From contig NZ_AP024749.1 of the NCBI RefSeq assembly GCF_019702945.1, positions 124,001-188,000 on the forward strand: 64,000 bases of DNA, written 5' to 3'. The notes beneath the pieces were generated by a model. The model did not search any database and was not told the origin of the DNA. It was given only the letters and a program-made list of their open reading frames with translations. The translations under genes and the position numbers were made by a program. The stretch is from Flavobacterium okayamense. GTDB taxonomy: Bacteria > Bacteroidota > Bacteroidia > Flavobacteriales > Flavobacteriaceae. Shown piece after piece: positions 1-8,347 of the stretch; within the stretch, counting starts at the first letter, position 1; every line of letters begins with the position of its first letter.

Positions 1-425
1 ACCGGTGGTGACCAAGCATTAAAATATGTATTTTCATAAAAGTCTAACATTTTCTCTAAAAAATGATTCTTAGGAATTGCTCCATAAAAACCATAAGCTA
101 CTCTTCCTTCTACTTCTTCTCCTGTAAAAAATTTATAACTAAGTAATTCATCTATTGATTTAACTAATAACATATCGGTGTCTAAATATATACCACCTTG
201 TTCATAGAGTATTTTTGTTCTTATGAAATCTGAAGCAAATGCATATTTTTTTTTGCGAAGTGCATTTTTAAAAAAAGAATTGGTAATGTGTTTTGTGTTT
301 TTTTCATTCCATTCAATAATTTCAAAATCAGGACAAAATTTTTTCCATGATAAGAAACATTGTTCAAAAACTTTTGATTTAGGATTTGGGCCAAACCAAC
401 AATAATGTAGTTTTTTTGGAATCAT
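1..425 (-). CDS. GT32-type glycosyltransferase (partial, C-terminus off the window)
   Basis: Read from an ATG at 425 down to the window edge, giving about 141 residues. The N-terminus IPKKLHYCWFG and the acidic motif YLDTDM (near residue 84), preceded by FASDFIRTKILYEQGG, are typical of the Gly_transf_sug/GT32 family of DXD glycosyltransferases that use nucleotide-sugars in capsule and LPS synthesis. The ATG overlaps the TGA of the GT2 gene upstream (ATGA), so the two are probably translationally coupled. It is the last visible gene of the ABC-transporter polysaccharide operon. Sugar donor and acceptor cannot be told from sequence. The missing C-terminus is due only to the window boundary. 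Confidence 0.85.
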   Translation of the reverse strand, partial: MIPKKLHYCWFGPNPKSKVFEQCFLSWKKFCPDFEIIEWNEKNTKHITNSFFKNALRKKKYAFASDFIRTKILYEQGGIYLDTDMLLVKSIDELLSYKFFTGEEVEGRVAYGFYGAIPKNHFLEKMLDFYENTYFNAWSPP

Positions 426-1357
426 ATTTTTATTTTTCTTTTTAACCTTTTAAATAATAAATTATTGACTCTAAAAAACATAGCTGATTTAAAAAAAAAT
501 GGTAAATCGTTACAATAATATTTAGTTTTTAAATAATTTTTATCAATTCTTATAAACTGTTCCCATATATCAATTAGCCACTTATATTTTTTTGAATATG
601 TAAATCTTATATTTAACAATTGATGAATTTGTTTAACAACCCTTACATTCTCTAAAAAACGATTAAATGTTTGCAAAGATTTTGTTGCCGTTGCAGAAGA
701 ACTATGCATCCGGATATGATTAAAATATTTTGCAATAAATGTTACTTTACCTTGTTTAAAAATTTGTGCCCAAAACCACCAATCTCCACAATATCTAAAT
801 TCAATTGGAATTTCAATATTCTTTAAAATATCTTTTCTTATTATCGCTGATGAAACATTAATAACTGGACATTTATACCTACCATAGTTTAATAAAAGCT
901 TTTCTCCACTTTCAACATAAGACTTTTGCCAATAAGTTAAACTTAAACTATCCCACCAATTATTAGGAATTGTTTTTTCATAAAATTCAAAATAACTATT
1001 ACAATGGGCAACTACAATACTTGTATCTTTTTCAATTGCATTTACTAATTCAAATAATAAATTTTCATTTGCCCAATCATCACTTTCTGCAATCCAAATA
1101 AATTCACCTTTTGCTAATTCAAAACCTTTTTTCCACATTCCAAAAGGAGAACCGCTATTAATATCATTTAAAATTAAATGACTTACCTTACTATTTTTGC
1201 TGTAATTCTTCAAAACCTCAACACTTCCATCTAAACTTCTATCGTCCATTAGAATTATTTCGAAATCCTGAAAAGTTTGATTAAAAATACTCTTTAATCT
1301 ATCATTTAAATACTTTTCATGATTATAATTGGGTACTATTATACTAACTCTTGGCAA
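422..1357 (-). CDS. GT2 family glycosyltransferase
   Basis: 311 residues of GT-A fold. The N-terminus PRVSIIVPNYNHEKYL is the classic GT2 start, followed by DDRSLDGS (nucleotide-binding Asp) and the metal-binding WIAESDDWA near residue 90. The start codon is TTG, placed directly after the TAA of the upstream gene; an in-frame stop just before it rules out an earlier start, and the next Met lies inside the catalytic domain. Transfers a sugar from a nucleotide-sugar during assembly of the surface glycan, presumably at the cytoplasmic membrane face. Lies between another GT2 gene and the GT32 gene in the wzm/wzt operon. Linkage and sugar are unknown. Confidence 0.88.
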   Translation of the reverse strand: MPRVSIIVPNYNHEKYLNDRLKSIFNQTFQDFEIILMDDRSLDGSVEVLKNYSKNSKVSHLILNDINSGSPFGMWKKGFELAKGEFIWIAESDDWANENLLFELVNAIEKDTSIVVAHCNSYFEFYEKTIPNNWWDSLSLTYWQKSYVESGEKLLLNYGRYKCPVINVSSAIIRKDILKNIEIPIEFRYCGDWWFWAQIFKQGKVTFIAKYFNHIRMHSSSATATKSLQTFNRFLENVRVVKQIHQLLNIRFTYSKKYKWLIDIWEQFIRIDKNYLKTKYYCNDLPFFFKSAMFFRVNNLLFKRLKRKIKI

Positions 1358-2248
1358 TTACTTTATGGTTTTTATTTTTTTCTTAATCTTAATGAATATA
1401 TAATGCAATTTTTGTTTATAGTTTTCAAACAAAGTCTGTAGATTACAATCTTCTTTAACCAATTGCTCAAATTTATCATATGACATCAATTGCTTTTCAA
1501 AAATTACTTTATTTACTTCTTTATTATTAGAATATGACAAATAATTTATAAAAAATAAGTTAGAAATTTTAGCCATTTTTAACTTTGATTTTGTTGAATG
1601 AACACCTACACCGTAACGATATACTGCCATATTTTCTTCTATATGATGCAATTTTCCATGTTCTGCTAACAACAAATAAATAAAAAAATCTCCAAAAGGA
1701 CTTCTAAAAAACTCTTCAGGAAATTCTTTAAGAATGTTTTTGAATACAACACTTGGAGTATGTATATAATTTCCAAAGCTGGCTAAATCTATTAAAGTTT
1801 GATGTTTTTTTGGAACTTTAGTAATAAAATCATCTACTAATTCACCATTTGGTTTCAGTATTTTTATTTTATGAAAACAAAGCACATATTCAGTATTACT
1901 TTCCAAAAAATTGACTTGTTTTTGAAGTTTATAAGGGTCATTCCAAAAATCATCCCCATCACAAATTGCAATGTATTTACCATTTGCTTGATTTAATGCA
2001 AAAATAAAATTTGGCATCATACCAATATTAGCTTCATGTTTTTTATATGAAATTTCAATATTGGTTTCATTAGAAATTATTAGCTCACTAACAATTTTAT
2101 CTGTCTTATCAGGAGAACAATCATTAGCTATAATTAATTCGATGGAAAAATCAGCCTTTTGTAATAAAACTCCTTCTATAGCCTCTTTGATAAATTTTTC
2201 ATGACCATAGGTTATCATTACTACACTGACCATTGGTATCACTTTCAT
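1358..2248 (-). CDS. GT2 family glycosyltransferase
   Basis: 296 residues. GT2 signature at the start (VSVVMITYGHEKFI), then ANDCSPDKT and the DXD region ICDGDDFWNDPYKL near residue 95. The WNDPYKLQKQ stretch is common in bacterial GT2 enzymes from O-antigen and capsule loci. ATG at 2248 is used; a second ATG at 2233 would also preserve the fold. It starts one base after the stop of the acetyltransferase upstream, and its own TAA abuts the TTG start of the following GT2 gene. Probably adds one sugar of the repeat unit exported by the ABC transporter; specificity is not predictable. Confidence 0.88.
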   Translation of the reverse strand: MKVIPMVSVVMITYGHEKFIKEAIEGVLLQKADFSIELIIANDCSPDKTDKIVSELIISNETNIEISYKKHEANIGMMPNFIFALNQANGKYIAICDGDDFWNDPYKLQKQVNFLESNTEYVLCFHKIKILKPNGELVDDFITKVPKKHQTLIDLASFGNYIHTPSVVFKNILKEFPEEFFRSPFGDFFIYLLLAEHGKLHHIEENMAVYRYGVGVHSTKSKLKMAKISNLFFINYLSYSNNKEVNKVIFEKQLMSYDKFEQLVKEDCNLQTLFENYKQKLHYIFIKIKKKIKTIK

Positions 2249-2249
2249 A

Positions 2250-2897
2250 TTAAAAATTTATTAAGGGTAGTTCCTTTATAATTTTAGCTGGAACTCCAAC
2301 TACTAAACTGTTACTAGGAACTTCTTTGGTAACTACCGAACCTGCTCCAACAATTACATTGTTCCCAATGGTTATTTTTGGTAAAATTGTTGCATTAGTT
2401 CCAATATTTGAATAACTCCCAATTTTGCAATTTCCAGAAACATGAACACCTGGTGACATCTCAACAAAATCACCAATAGTAGAATCGTGACCAATAGTAC
2501 AATTTAAATTTATCAATACACCTTTCCCTAAATGAATATCGTTTGTGATAACCGTTCCTGTCATTACATTGCTTCCATTTTCAATTTCATTTCCAAAATG
2601 ACCAATATTTGCTTTTGGACTAATTGTTGAAGTAAACACACCTCCTATATCCGAGAATTTGTCGAACATTTTTTTTCTTAAAACAGGTCCTCCAATTCCT
2701 AGAGTAAATCGACTATCTACATTTTGAAAGTATTTTTTAACTTCTTCTGTATTTCTTAAAATATCAAAACGCTTATAAAGCTGTTCCGGTAAATTTTCAG
2801 AAACGTCATCATAAAAAACAACGTTTTCTATATCATTTAATTGATACAAAACTTCTAAAACTTCTTTAGCGAATCCTTTTGCTCCTACTATTAACAT
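2250..2897 (-). CDS. NeuD/PglD-type sugar O/N-acyltransferase
   Basis: 215 residues. An N-terminal Rossmann-like sugar-nucleotide binding part begins MLIVGAKGFAKEVLEVLY, and the C-terminal half is a left-handed beta helix of hexapeptide repeats. The likely catalytic His is in CTIGHDSTIGDFVEMSPG, and the end GAGSVVTKEVPSNSLVVG is typical of the NeuD/PglD/VioB family, which acetylates amino-sugar nucleotides using acetyl-CoA. The start overlaps the stop of the preceding aminotransferase by 7 bases, so the pair probably makes and acylates one 4-amino-sugar nucleotide. This is distinct from the fused acetyltransferase domain at 14.7 kb and suggests a second N-acylated sugar. Confidence 0.85.
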   Translation of the reverse strand: MLIVGAKGFAKEVLEVLYQLNDIENVVFYDDVSENLPEQLYKRFDILRNTEEVKKYFQNVDSRFTLGIGGPVLRKKMFDKFSDIGGVFTSTISPKANIGHFGNEIENGSNVMTGTVITNDIHLGKGVLINLNCTIGHDSTIGDFVEMSPGVHVSGNCKIGSYSNIGTNATILPKITIGNNVIVGAGSVVTKEVPSNSLVVGVPAKIIKELPLINF

Positions 2898-3967
2898 ACT
2901 ACATTATTAATTATGTTTGTAATGATATTAAGATCTTCTTCTTTATATTCTGCTGATAAAGGCAAACATAAAATTCTAGAGGCAATACTTTCTGAAATTG
3001 GCATTTTTGGTCCTGCAACATAATTTAATTTATTTAATGATGGATAAAAATAGCGTCTAGGAAAAATATCTTTCTCCTTTAATTTATCCATTACTTCTAA
3101 AAGTGCATTTTCCGATTCTAAAACAATTGGATAGTAACTAAAATTCCAATTGGTTCCTTCTCTAAGTTTTAATGTTTGAATTTTATCAAGATTTAGATTT
3201 TCATTGTAAAAACCAACAGTTTTTTCTCTTCCATTTAAAATTTCTTCCATAAAAGGTAAAACAGATAAACCCATTGCTGCTTGTAATTCAGATATTTTGG
3301 CATTGATTCCTAAACCATGAAAATCTAATGGACCATTATGACCAAAATTATGACTGTAAAAGATTTTATGTTGTAATTCTTTATCATTTGTAAAAACTGC
3401 TCCACCTTCACCTGTATGAAATACTTTTGTAGCATGAAAACTACAAGTGCTTACATCGCCGTACTCAAAAATACTTTTCCCGTTGTAGGTTACCCCAAAA
3501 CAATGTGCTGCATCATAGATAACTTTTAAGTTATACTTTTGAGCTAAAGCATAAATTGCTTCTACATGACAAGGATTTCCGAATACGTGTGTCGCTAATA
3601 TTGCCGAGGTTTTATCTGTAATTGCTGCTTCAATTTTAGTTTCGTCAATGGTTAAATATTCTGGATGAATATCAACAAAAATAGGAGTACAATTTTCCCA
3701 CATAATAGAAGAAGTTGTGGCAACATAACTAAAAGGTGTTGTGATTATTTCTCCTCCATTTGCTAGTAGCTTTAATGCAATTTGTAATGGAATTGTTCCG
3801 TTATTAGTTATTAGAATATTATCTAAATTTAAATACTTTTTAATCTTTTCCTCTAGTTCTAATAACAATTCACCACGATTTGTTAGCCATTGATTTTGCC
3901 AAATACGTTCTAACAGTTTTTGGTAAACTTCTATAGGAGGAAAAAAAGTTTTAGTTACGTTAATCAT
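2891..3967 (-). CDS. DegT/DnrJ/EryC1/StrS sugar aminotransferase
   Basis: 358 residues, a PLP-dependent transaminase acting on keto-sugar nucleotides. Seen: substrate-loop FFPPIEVYQ and NQWLTNRG at the N-terminus, Asp in VIYDAAHCFG, and the PLP-Lys motif FHATKVFHTGEGG near residue 185. The layout resembles WecE/VioA-like enzymes that make dTDP- or UDP-4-amino-4,6-dideoxyhexoses. Directly followed, with a 7-base overlap, by a NeuD-type acyltransferase. No 4,6-dehydratase of this operon is visible, so its substrate may come from a gene outside the window or from the CapD/PglF-like dehydratase at 11.5 kb. Exact sugar unknown. Confidence 0.87.
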   Translation of the reverse strand: MINVTKTFFPPIEVYQKLLERIWQNQWLTNRGELLLELEEKIKKYLNLDNILITNNGTIPLQIALKLLANGGEIITTPFSYVATTSSIMWENCTPIFVDIHPEYLTIDETKIEAAITDKTSAILATHVFGNPCHVEAIYALAQKYNLKVIYDAAHCFGVTYNGKSIFEYGDVSTCSFHATKVFHTGEGGAVFTNDKELQHKIFYSHNFGHNGPLDFHGLGINAKISELQAAMGLSVLPFMEEILNGREKTVGFYNENLNLDKIQTLKLREGTNWNFSYYPIVLESENALLEVMDKLKEKDIFPRRYFYPSLNKLNYVAGPKMPISESIASRILCLPLSAEYKEEDLNIITNIINNVVC

Positions 3968-3972
3968 TTAAA

Positions 3973-4599
3973 CTATGTTTTATTTTCATGAGGAAAACCA
4001 TTGTATAAAGCTTTAATTCCAAGAAAATTTGACAATTTTTGTACCGCATTTTCATCGGAAACATTTATTTCAAGAAAATTAGATTTATTTTTAAAATAAT
4101 TTCTTACTGAATCATTATAATCTTCATTAAGTTTTATTAATCTATCTTTATCATAAGGATTTTCATAATCGCCATAACGCTCTTTCATTGCTTTCCAAAT
4201 CCATCCGTTTTGTATATAATTTCCGTTTTGTAAATCTTCTTTTGTTGGTAATTCTCCATTCTTCCCAAATAATTTTCCATGAAATTTAGATATTGAATTA
4301 TACCATTGTTCTGGTGTATCTCGAACACTTAATATAAATTTACTATTTGGAAACACATGGTCTAATACAACATATAAATAAGGCATTGAAAAAGGTATAT
4401 CTTGGAAAACTTCATACTTTTTGCAATATTGAATAATTGGTTTCCAATTTCTATTTATATAATCATCAAGCAATAATTCTGCTTCTCTTTGATTGGCAAC
4501 ATTATAATCATGATCTTTAAAAAACTTTTCTAAAGATGTTGTTCCTGTCTTATTATTACCAATACAAAAAATTTTTAGTGTTTGTTTCTTAAATATCAT
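3973..4599 (-). CDS. Sulfotransferase family protein
   Basis: 208 residues from ATG 4599; an in-frame TTG at 4620 would extend it by seven residues, but the ATG start places the first strand (IFCIGNNKTGTTS) at the usual distance from the N-terminus. That stretch is the 5'-phosphosulfate loop of PAPS sulfotransferases, and FILSVRDTPEQWYNS matches the 3'-phosphate-binding Arg/Ser region. It resembles the P-loop sulfotransferase family found in bacterial polysaccharide clusters. It overlaps the stop of the first sulfotransferase gene by 11 bases. Probably sulfates a sugar hydroxyl with PAPS supplied by the cys genes at 27-31 kb. Acceptor unknown. Confidence 0.8.
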   Translation of the reverse strand: MIFKKQTLKIFCIGNNKTGTTSLEKFFKDHDYNVANQREAELLLDDYINRNWKPIIQYCKKYEVFQDIPFSMPYLYVVLDHVFPNSKFILSVRDTPEQWYNSISKFHGKLFGKNGELPTKEDLQNGNYIQNGWIWKAMKERYGDYENPYDKDRLIKLNEDYNDSVRNYFKNKSNFLEINVSDENAVQKLSNFLGIKALYNGFPHENKT

Positions 4600-5404
4600 T
4601 CCAAGTAATTTTCTTACCAAGTAATTCAGATAATTTTAAATTTGATTCTTTAAAATACTCTTTTAACTTTTGTTTTGTTTCTTCACTAATTTTTTCAACA
4701 TATTCTCTTTCATGCAAGTTTCTTATAGTAAAATCAAATGGTTCAACTCCTAAAAACTCAATTGTTTTTTTTAATTCTTCATTAGGTTTAGACTTCAAAT
4801 CTGTAGAAAACAAAACCAATATATTGTCTTTTTTTATGCTTTCATAAAGCCTGTTTATTTGTTTTTCGTATAGTCCTCTTCTCAAAAAAGATGGTTCATC
4901 TGAAGTGTTTTCAATACTTCTTTCCATTTCTATAGCTTCTTCAAATGATGGAAAATCATCCTTACTCTTAAAAAGTAAATCATAAATTTCTTCTCCTCTG
5001 TAATGTTTTAATAATTCCTCACCTTCATTTTTAACATACATATCCCTAAACATATTCCATGCTGAAAAAGCTCTTTCAACTGGTTCTCGCAATAAAATTA
5101 TAAGTTTTATATTTGGATTAAGTTTTACAATTTCTTTACCAAAATTTTGTTGATACATATAATTTGGAGTTGATTCAAAGTACTTTTTTTGTTGAAATCT
5201 ATTTCCCAAAAAATTTCTTTTATAATTTTTTAAAGAATCTCTCTCATGAATTTTTCTATCGAAATAATGCAATTCTTTAACCTTAGAACCTTGTAATTGA
5301 GGATGCTGATTTAATAAACTATGTAAAGTTGTTGTACCCCCTTTTTGAACCCCAACAATTATAAAATCTGGGAAATGAGATTTTAATAAAAATTTATTTA
5401 ACAT
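4589..5404 (-). CDS. Sulfotransferase domain protein (heparan-sulfate type)
   Basis: 271 residues, matching the Sulfotransfer_1 family. The PAPS 5'-phosphosulfate loop FIIVGVQKGGTTTLHSLL lies near residues 14-31, the 3'-phosphate motif IILLREPVERAFSAW near residues 103-117, and RRGLYEKQI near residue 180 fits the conserved RGxY element of carbohydrate sulfotransferases such as heparan N-deacetylase/N-sulfotransferases. It overlaps the end of the Wzt gene by 11 bases and the next sulfotransferase by 11 bases. Likely cytosolic or membrane-associated, transferring sulfate from PAPS to the glycan exported by the adjacent ABC transporter. Which position is sulfated is unknown. Confidence 0.88.
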   Translation of the reverse strand: MLNKFLLKSHFPDFIIVGVQKGGTTTLHSLLNQHPQLQGSKVKELHYFDRKIHERDSLKNYKRNFLGNRFQQKKYFESTPNYMYQQNFGKEIVKLNPNIKLIILLREPVERAFSAWNMFRDMYVKNEGEELLKHYRGEEIYDLLFKSKDDFPSFEEAIEMERSIENTSDEPSFLRRGLYEKQINRLYESIKKDNILVLFSTDLKSKPNEELKKTIEFLGVEPFDFTIRNLHEREYVEKISEETKQKLKEYFKESNLKLSELLGKKITWNDI

Positions 5405-6587
5405 AATTTGTTTCAGTTTTTAATTTAAAAGGCGACCAAATTTCGCAACTATCATTTACAGTAAACTCAGCTATTGTATTTATTCTTAATACTGGATTTA
5501 TATTTTCACTTTCCGAGACATTTAAATTTAAACTATATCTACCTTTAGAAAATTGAAGTTGCTTATATGTAATTTTAACTTTGAAAAATTGATTAACTTC
5601 AATAAAGTCATCATTTAAATCAGCTGTAATAACCCCAATTCCTCTTTGTTCTTTATCGAATATACTAAGATTTACAAATGGTATTTTATGTAATGCTTTA
5701 TTCTTAAATTCTAATTCTATTATCATATCTTCTAACCAATTAAAATGATCTGATTCTGTATTTTTAATATTTATTAATTTACAAGAAATAAATTCTATTC
5801 TCTTGTCGTCAAAAACAACATTAAATGAAGAATTAGAAAATTTTTTATAATATAGATTTATACCTTTTGAAACTTCACTTCCTTGGTATTCTACTTTACC
5901 ATGATCCATTAAAATAATTTCATTACAAATACGTGACACCATAGGCATATTATGCGATACAAATATTACGGCTGTATTTGGCAAAATAGTATCTATTTGT
6001 TTGAAACATTTTAAAATAAAACCTAAATCTCCAACAGCCAAAACCTCATCTACAATTAAAACATCGGGTTCCATTTGCGCAGCAACAGCAAAACCTAAAC
6101 GCACTTTCATACCCGAACTATAATTTTGAACAGGCATATCAATAAATTCTTCAATCTCTGCAAAATCAATAATATCTTGCAATTTTGCATCGATTTCATT
6201 TTTTGTAAAACCAATTATTGCCGCATTATTATATATATTTTCTCTTCCTGATAAAATAGGATTAAATCCAGCTCCAAGTTCTATTAAAGCACCTACTTTA
6301 CCATACATGGTAATGCTACCTTCATCTGGAGCAATTAATCCGTTTAGTATTTTTAACAATGTACTTTTACCCGCTCCGTTATGACCTATTAATCCTAAAC
6401 ATTCTCCTCTTCTTACTTCAAAACTAATATTTTGTACTGCCCAAAATTCGTCTTTTCGTAAACCTTTATTTTGCTTTTTTCGAAATACACTACTAAAAAC
6501 ATCTACTAGCCCGTAATAAAGACTCTTTTTAAAATCTTTAGCAAACTTTTTTGAAACGTTCTCTGCTTTAATTAATACTTCTCCCAT
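5394..6587 (-). CDS. wzt: Polysaccharide ABC transporter ATP-binding protein with C-terminal extension (Wzt-like)
   Basis: 397 residues. Residues 1-240 are an ABC ATPase: Walker A GLIGHNGAGKSTLLK, signature NYSSGMKVRLGF and Walker B PDVLIVDEVLAVGD. Residues about 250-397 form a separate beta-rich domain like the Wzt C-terminal domain, which in E. coli O8/O9a recognises the chemically capped non-reducing end of the polymer. The ATG overlaps the TAA of wzm by one base (TAATG). It energises export of an undecaprenyl-linked polysaccharide across the inner membrane. Two sulfotransferases follow at once, suggesting that the exported chain carries sulfate; see findings. Confidence 0.92.
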   Translation of the reverse strand: MGEVLIKAENVSKKFAKDFKKSLYYGLVDVFSSVFRKKQNKGLRKDEFWAVQNISFEVRRGECLGLIGHNGAGKSTLLKILNGLIAPDEGSITMYGKVGALIELGAGFNPILSGRENIYNNAAIIGFTKNEIDAKLQDIIDFAEIEEFIDMPVQNYSSGMKVRLGFAVAAQMEPDVLIVDEVLAVGDLGFILKCFKQIDTILPNTAVIFVSHNMPMVSRICNEIILMDHGKVEYQGSEVSKGINLYYKKFSNSSFNVVFDDKRIEFISCKLINIKNTESDHFNWLEDMIIELEFKNKALHKIPFVNLSIFDKEQRGIGVITADLNDDFIEVNQFFKVKITYKQLQFSKGRYSLNLNVSESENINPVLRINTIAEFTVNDSCEIWSPFKLKTETNYVK

Positions 6588-7426
6588 TATGCACTCATCC
6601 TTTCTGTTATTATCGGCATCGAAACTCTATATACTATAATTGCCATAAAAAATGTAAACACAGCAAATATTAACAATACAAACCAAAATCCAATATTTTC
6701 AATTGGATGACCTGTTAAGGCATTTCTTAAATCATTAATCCAATAACTAAAAGGGTTTAATCGCATTATATCATTCATTAATCCACTTTTAGGCGTCATA
6801 TATACTACAGGTGTTGCATACATAGCAAACTGAAAAAAAATTGGTATAATTCTACTAACATCATTATACAATATTCCTATGGGAGCCAATAAAATTCCAA
6901 TACTAACAAAGATTATTAATGACAATAATAATAATGGTAAAAACCACAACAATGAGGTCGTTATACTAACTTTATAAAAAAGTAAAAATAAAACTACTAT
7001 AACTATTTTTATTAGAAAATTTAAGCCGAATTTTAATATTCCTAAAGTGATTAATCCTTCTTTATCGAAATTAATTTTTGTAATGATTGATTTATTTGAA
7101 TTAATATTATTTATAGGCAATAAAATACATTCACTAATCAAACTCCATAAAGTAGTACCAACAATCACATATAAAGGATATGGAACTGCCGTTTCGGTAA
7201 TTCTAACTGTACCTGTGGCTTGTAATGTTATCCAAACAATTGAATTTACCAAAACTGGAATAATTACCCAAAACAACCCTAATAATGATTGACGGTGCTG
7301 TGCGCTAATATCTCTCTTTGCAAGTTGTCTAGCCAAATAAAATGAATTTTTATAACCTAGAAAACCTGATTTTAAAATTGTTCCTAAACTATAACTATTT
7401 GCACTTGTATAAAAGCGTTTTTCCAT
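6587..7426 (-). CDS. wzm: Polysaccharide ABC transporter permease (Wzm-like)
   Basis: 279 residues, ABC-2 type permease with about six membrane segments. The amphipathic N-terminal part (LARQLAKRDISAQHRQSLLG) before the first helix is typical of Wzm/KpsM/TagG permeases. Downstream helices lie around residues 45-65, 85-100, 130-155, 160-190, 200-215 and 245-270. It pairs with the Wzt ATPase, which starts at its stop codon. First gene of the leftward operon, with a well-formed Bacteroidetes promoter directly upstream at 7454-7485. Exports an undecaprenyl-linked glycan across the cytoplasmic membrane. Confidence 0.93.
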   Translation of the reverse strand: MEKRFYTSANSYSLGTILKSGFLGYKNSFYLARQLAKRDISAQHRQSLLGLFWVIIPVLVNSIVWITLQATGTVRITETAVPYPLYVIVGTTLWSLISECILLPINNINSNKSIITKINFDKEGLITLGILKFGLNFLIKIVIVVLFLLFYKVSITTSLLWFLPLLLLSLIIFVSIGILLAPIGILYNDVSRIIPIFFQFAMYATPVVYMTPKSGLMNDIMRLNPFSYWINDLRNALTGHPIENIGFWFVLLIFAVFTFFMAIIVYRVSMPIITERMSA

Positions 7427-7453
7427 TTAAAAATTTTATTCGAATAATATTTT

Positions 7454-7485
7454 CAAATGTAAACTTTTTTTAATGGATAGTCAAA
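7454..7485 (-). promoter_or_regulatory. Promoter of the wzm operon
   Basis: On the minus strand a -33 TTTG (7485-7482) and a -7 TACATTTG (7461-7454) are separated by 20 bases, a good match to the Bacteroidetes sigma-ABfr consensus TTTG-N~19-TAnnTTTG. The predicted transcript start is about 20-25 bases before the wzm ATG. Drives the ABC-transporter and sulfotransferase operon. Confidence 0.75.
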
Positions 7486-7574
7486 CAATATCGCTATTAG
7501 AGGCAACTTCTTTTAAATCTTAAATTAAACAAAATCATCTTATTGACATTATCCCGAAAAAACTCTAAAAACAA

Positions 7575-7582
7575 TATATTTG
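7575..7582 (+). promoter_or_regulatory. -7 box for the tyrosine phosphatase gene
   Basis: TATATTTG fits TAnnTTTG and sits 14 bases before the ATG at 7597, implying a very short leader. No TTG is found at the usual -33 distance, so the promoter may be weak or need an activator. It is divergent from the wzm promoter. Confidence 0.5.
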
Positions 7583-7596
7583 CAAAAAATATATTT

Positions 7597-8334
7597 ATGT
7601 TTTCATTTCTTAAAACAAAATCTAAGCTAAAAGAATTAATACCTAGTAATTATATAGATATTCATTCGCACTTATTACCTGGCATAGATGATGGTGCAAA
7701 AACGATTGATGATTCTAAATATATTTTAGAATCTATGTTAGGCTTTGGTTTTAATCAAATAATAACAACACCGCATACCATTAAAACAGTTTGGAACAAC
7801 AGTAAAGAAGGTATTGAAAGTACTTACGAAAAAACTAAAAATGAACTTAAAGAGCTAACGTCTAAAGTTCAATTAAGAGCTGCATCTGAATATATGATGG
7901 ATGAGAATTTTGTTGCTCTATTCAAATCGGAAAAACTACTTACTTTAAAAGAAAATTATGTTTTGGTTGAAATGTCGTATTTGAATCCGCCAATTCAATT
8001 ATTAGATATTTTATTTGAACTTCAATTAGAAGGCTACAAACCCGTTTTAGCGCATCCTGAACGTTATAATTTTTATCATTCAAAACCAAAAGAGTTTGAT
8101 AAACTTAAAAAAGCAGGTTGTTTGTTTCAAATGAATTTACTTTCAAGTGTAGGCTATTACGGCAAAGAAGTTTCAGCTGCAGCCGATAAATTATTGGCTA
8201 ATGAAATGATTGATTTTGTAGGTTCAGACATTCATCATGCCCAACATATTGAAGCTTTTCAGCATAAAATTATAATTAAAAATCAAAATGAATTTGAGAA
8301 AGCTATACAAAACAATACGTTTTTCTCAATTTAA
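7597..8334 (+). CDS. PHP-type tyrosine-protein phosphatase (CpsB/CapC/YwqE family)
   Basis: 245 residues from ATG 7597; an in-frame TTG at 7543 would add 18 residues but lies upstream of the -7 box, so it is rejected. Metal-binding PHP motif DIHSHLLPGIDDGAK comes near residues 20-35, and further histidines occur in ITTPHT, LAHPERYNF and GSDIHHAQH. CpsB-type enzymes are Mn-dependent phosphatases that remove phosphate from the tyrosine-rich tail of Wzc-like kinases and so control capsule polymerisation. It is convergent with the autokinase gene at 8348, whose tail is the obvious substrate. It is the only polysaccharide-locus gene on the plus strand. Confidence 0.9.
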   Translation: MFSFLKTKSKLKELIPSNYIDIHSHLLPGIDDGAKTIDDSKYILESMLGFGFNQIITTPHTIKTVWNNSKEGIESTYEKTKNELKELTSKVQLRAASEYMMDENFVALFKSEKLLTLKENYVLVEMSYLNPPIQLLDILFELQLEGYKPVLAHPERYNFYHSKPKEFDKLKKAGCLFQMNLLSSVGYYGKEVSAAADKLLANEMIDFVGSDIHHAQHIEAFQHKIIIKNQNEFEKAIQNNTFFSI

Positions 8335-8347
8335 TTATTTCGATAGT

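Noticed and set aside
223..405. Plus-strand open frame of 60 codons
   Set aside because: It lies wholly inside the minus-strand GT32-type gene, which has clear family motifs; no motif in the plus frame.
7047..7292. Plus-strand frame inside wzm
   Set aside because: Opposite-strand shadow of a clearly coding permease gene.
7543..7596. N-terminal extension of the phosphatase from a TTG
   Set aside because: The extension lacks family similarity and begins upstream of the likely -7 box.
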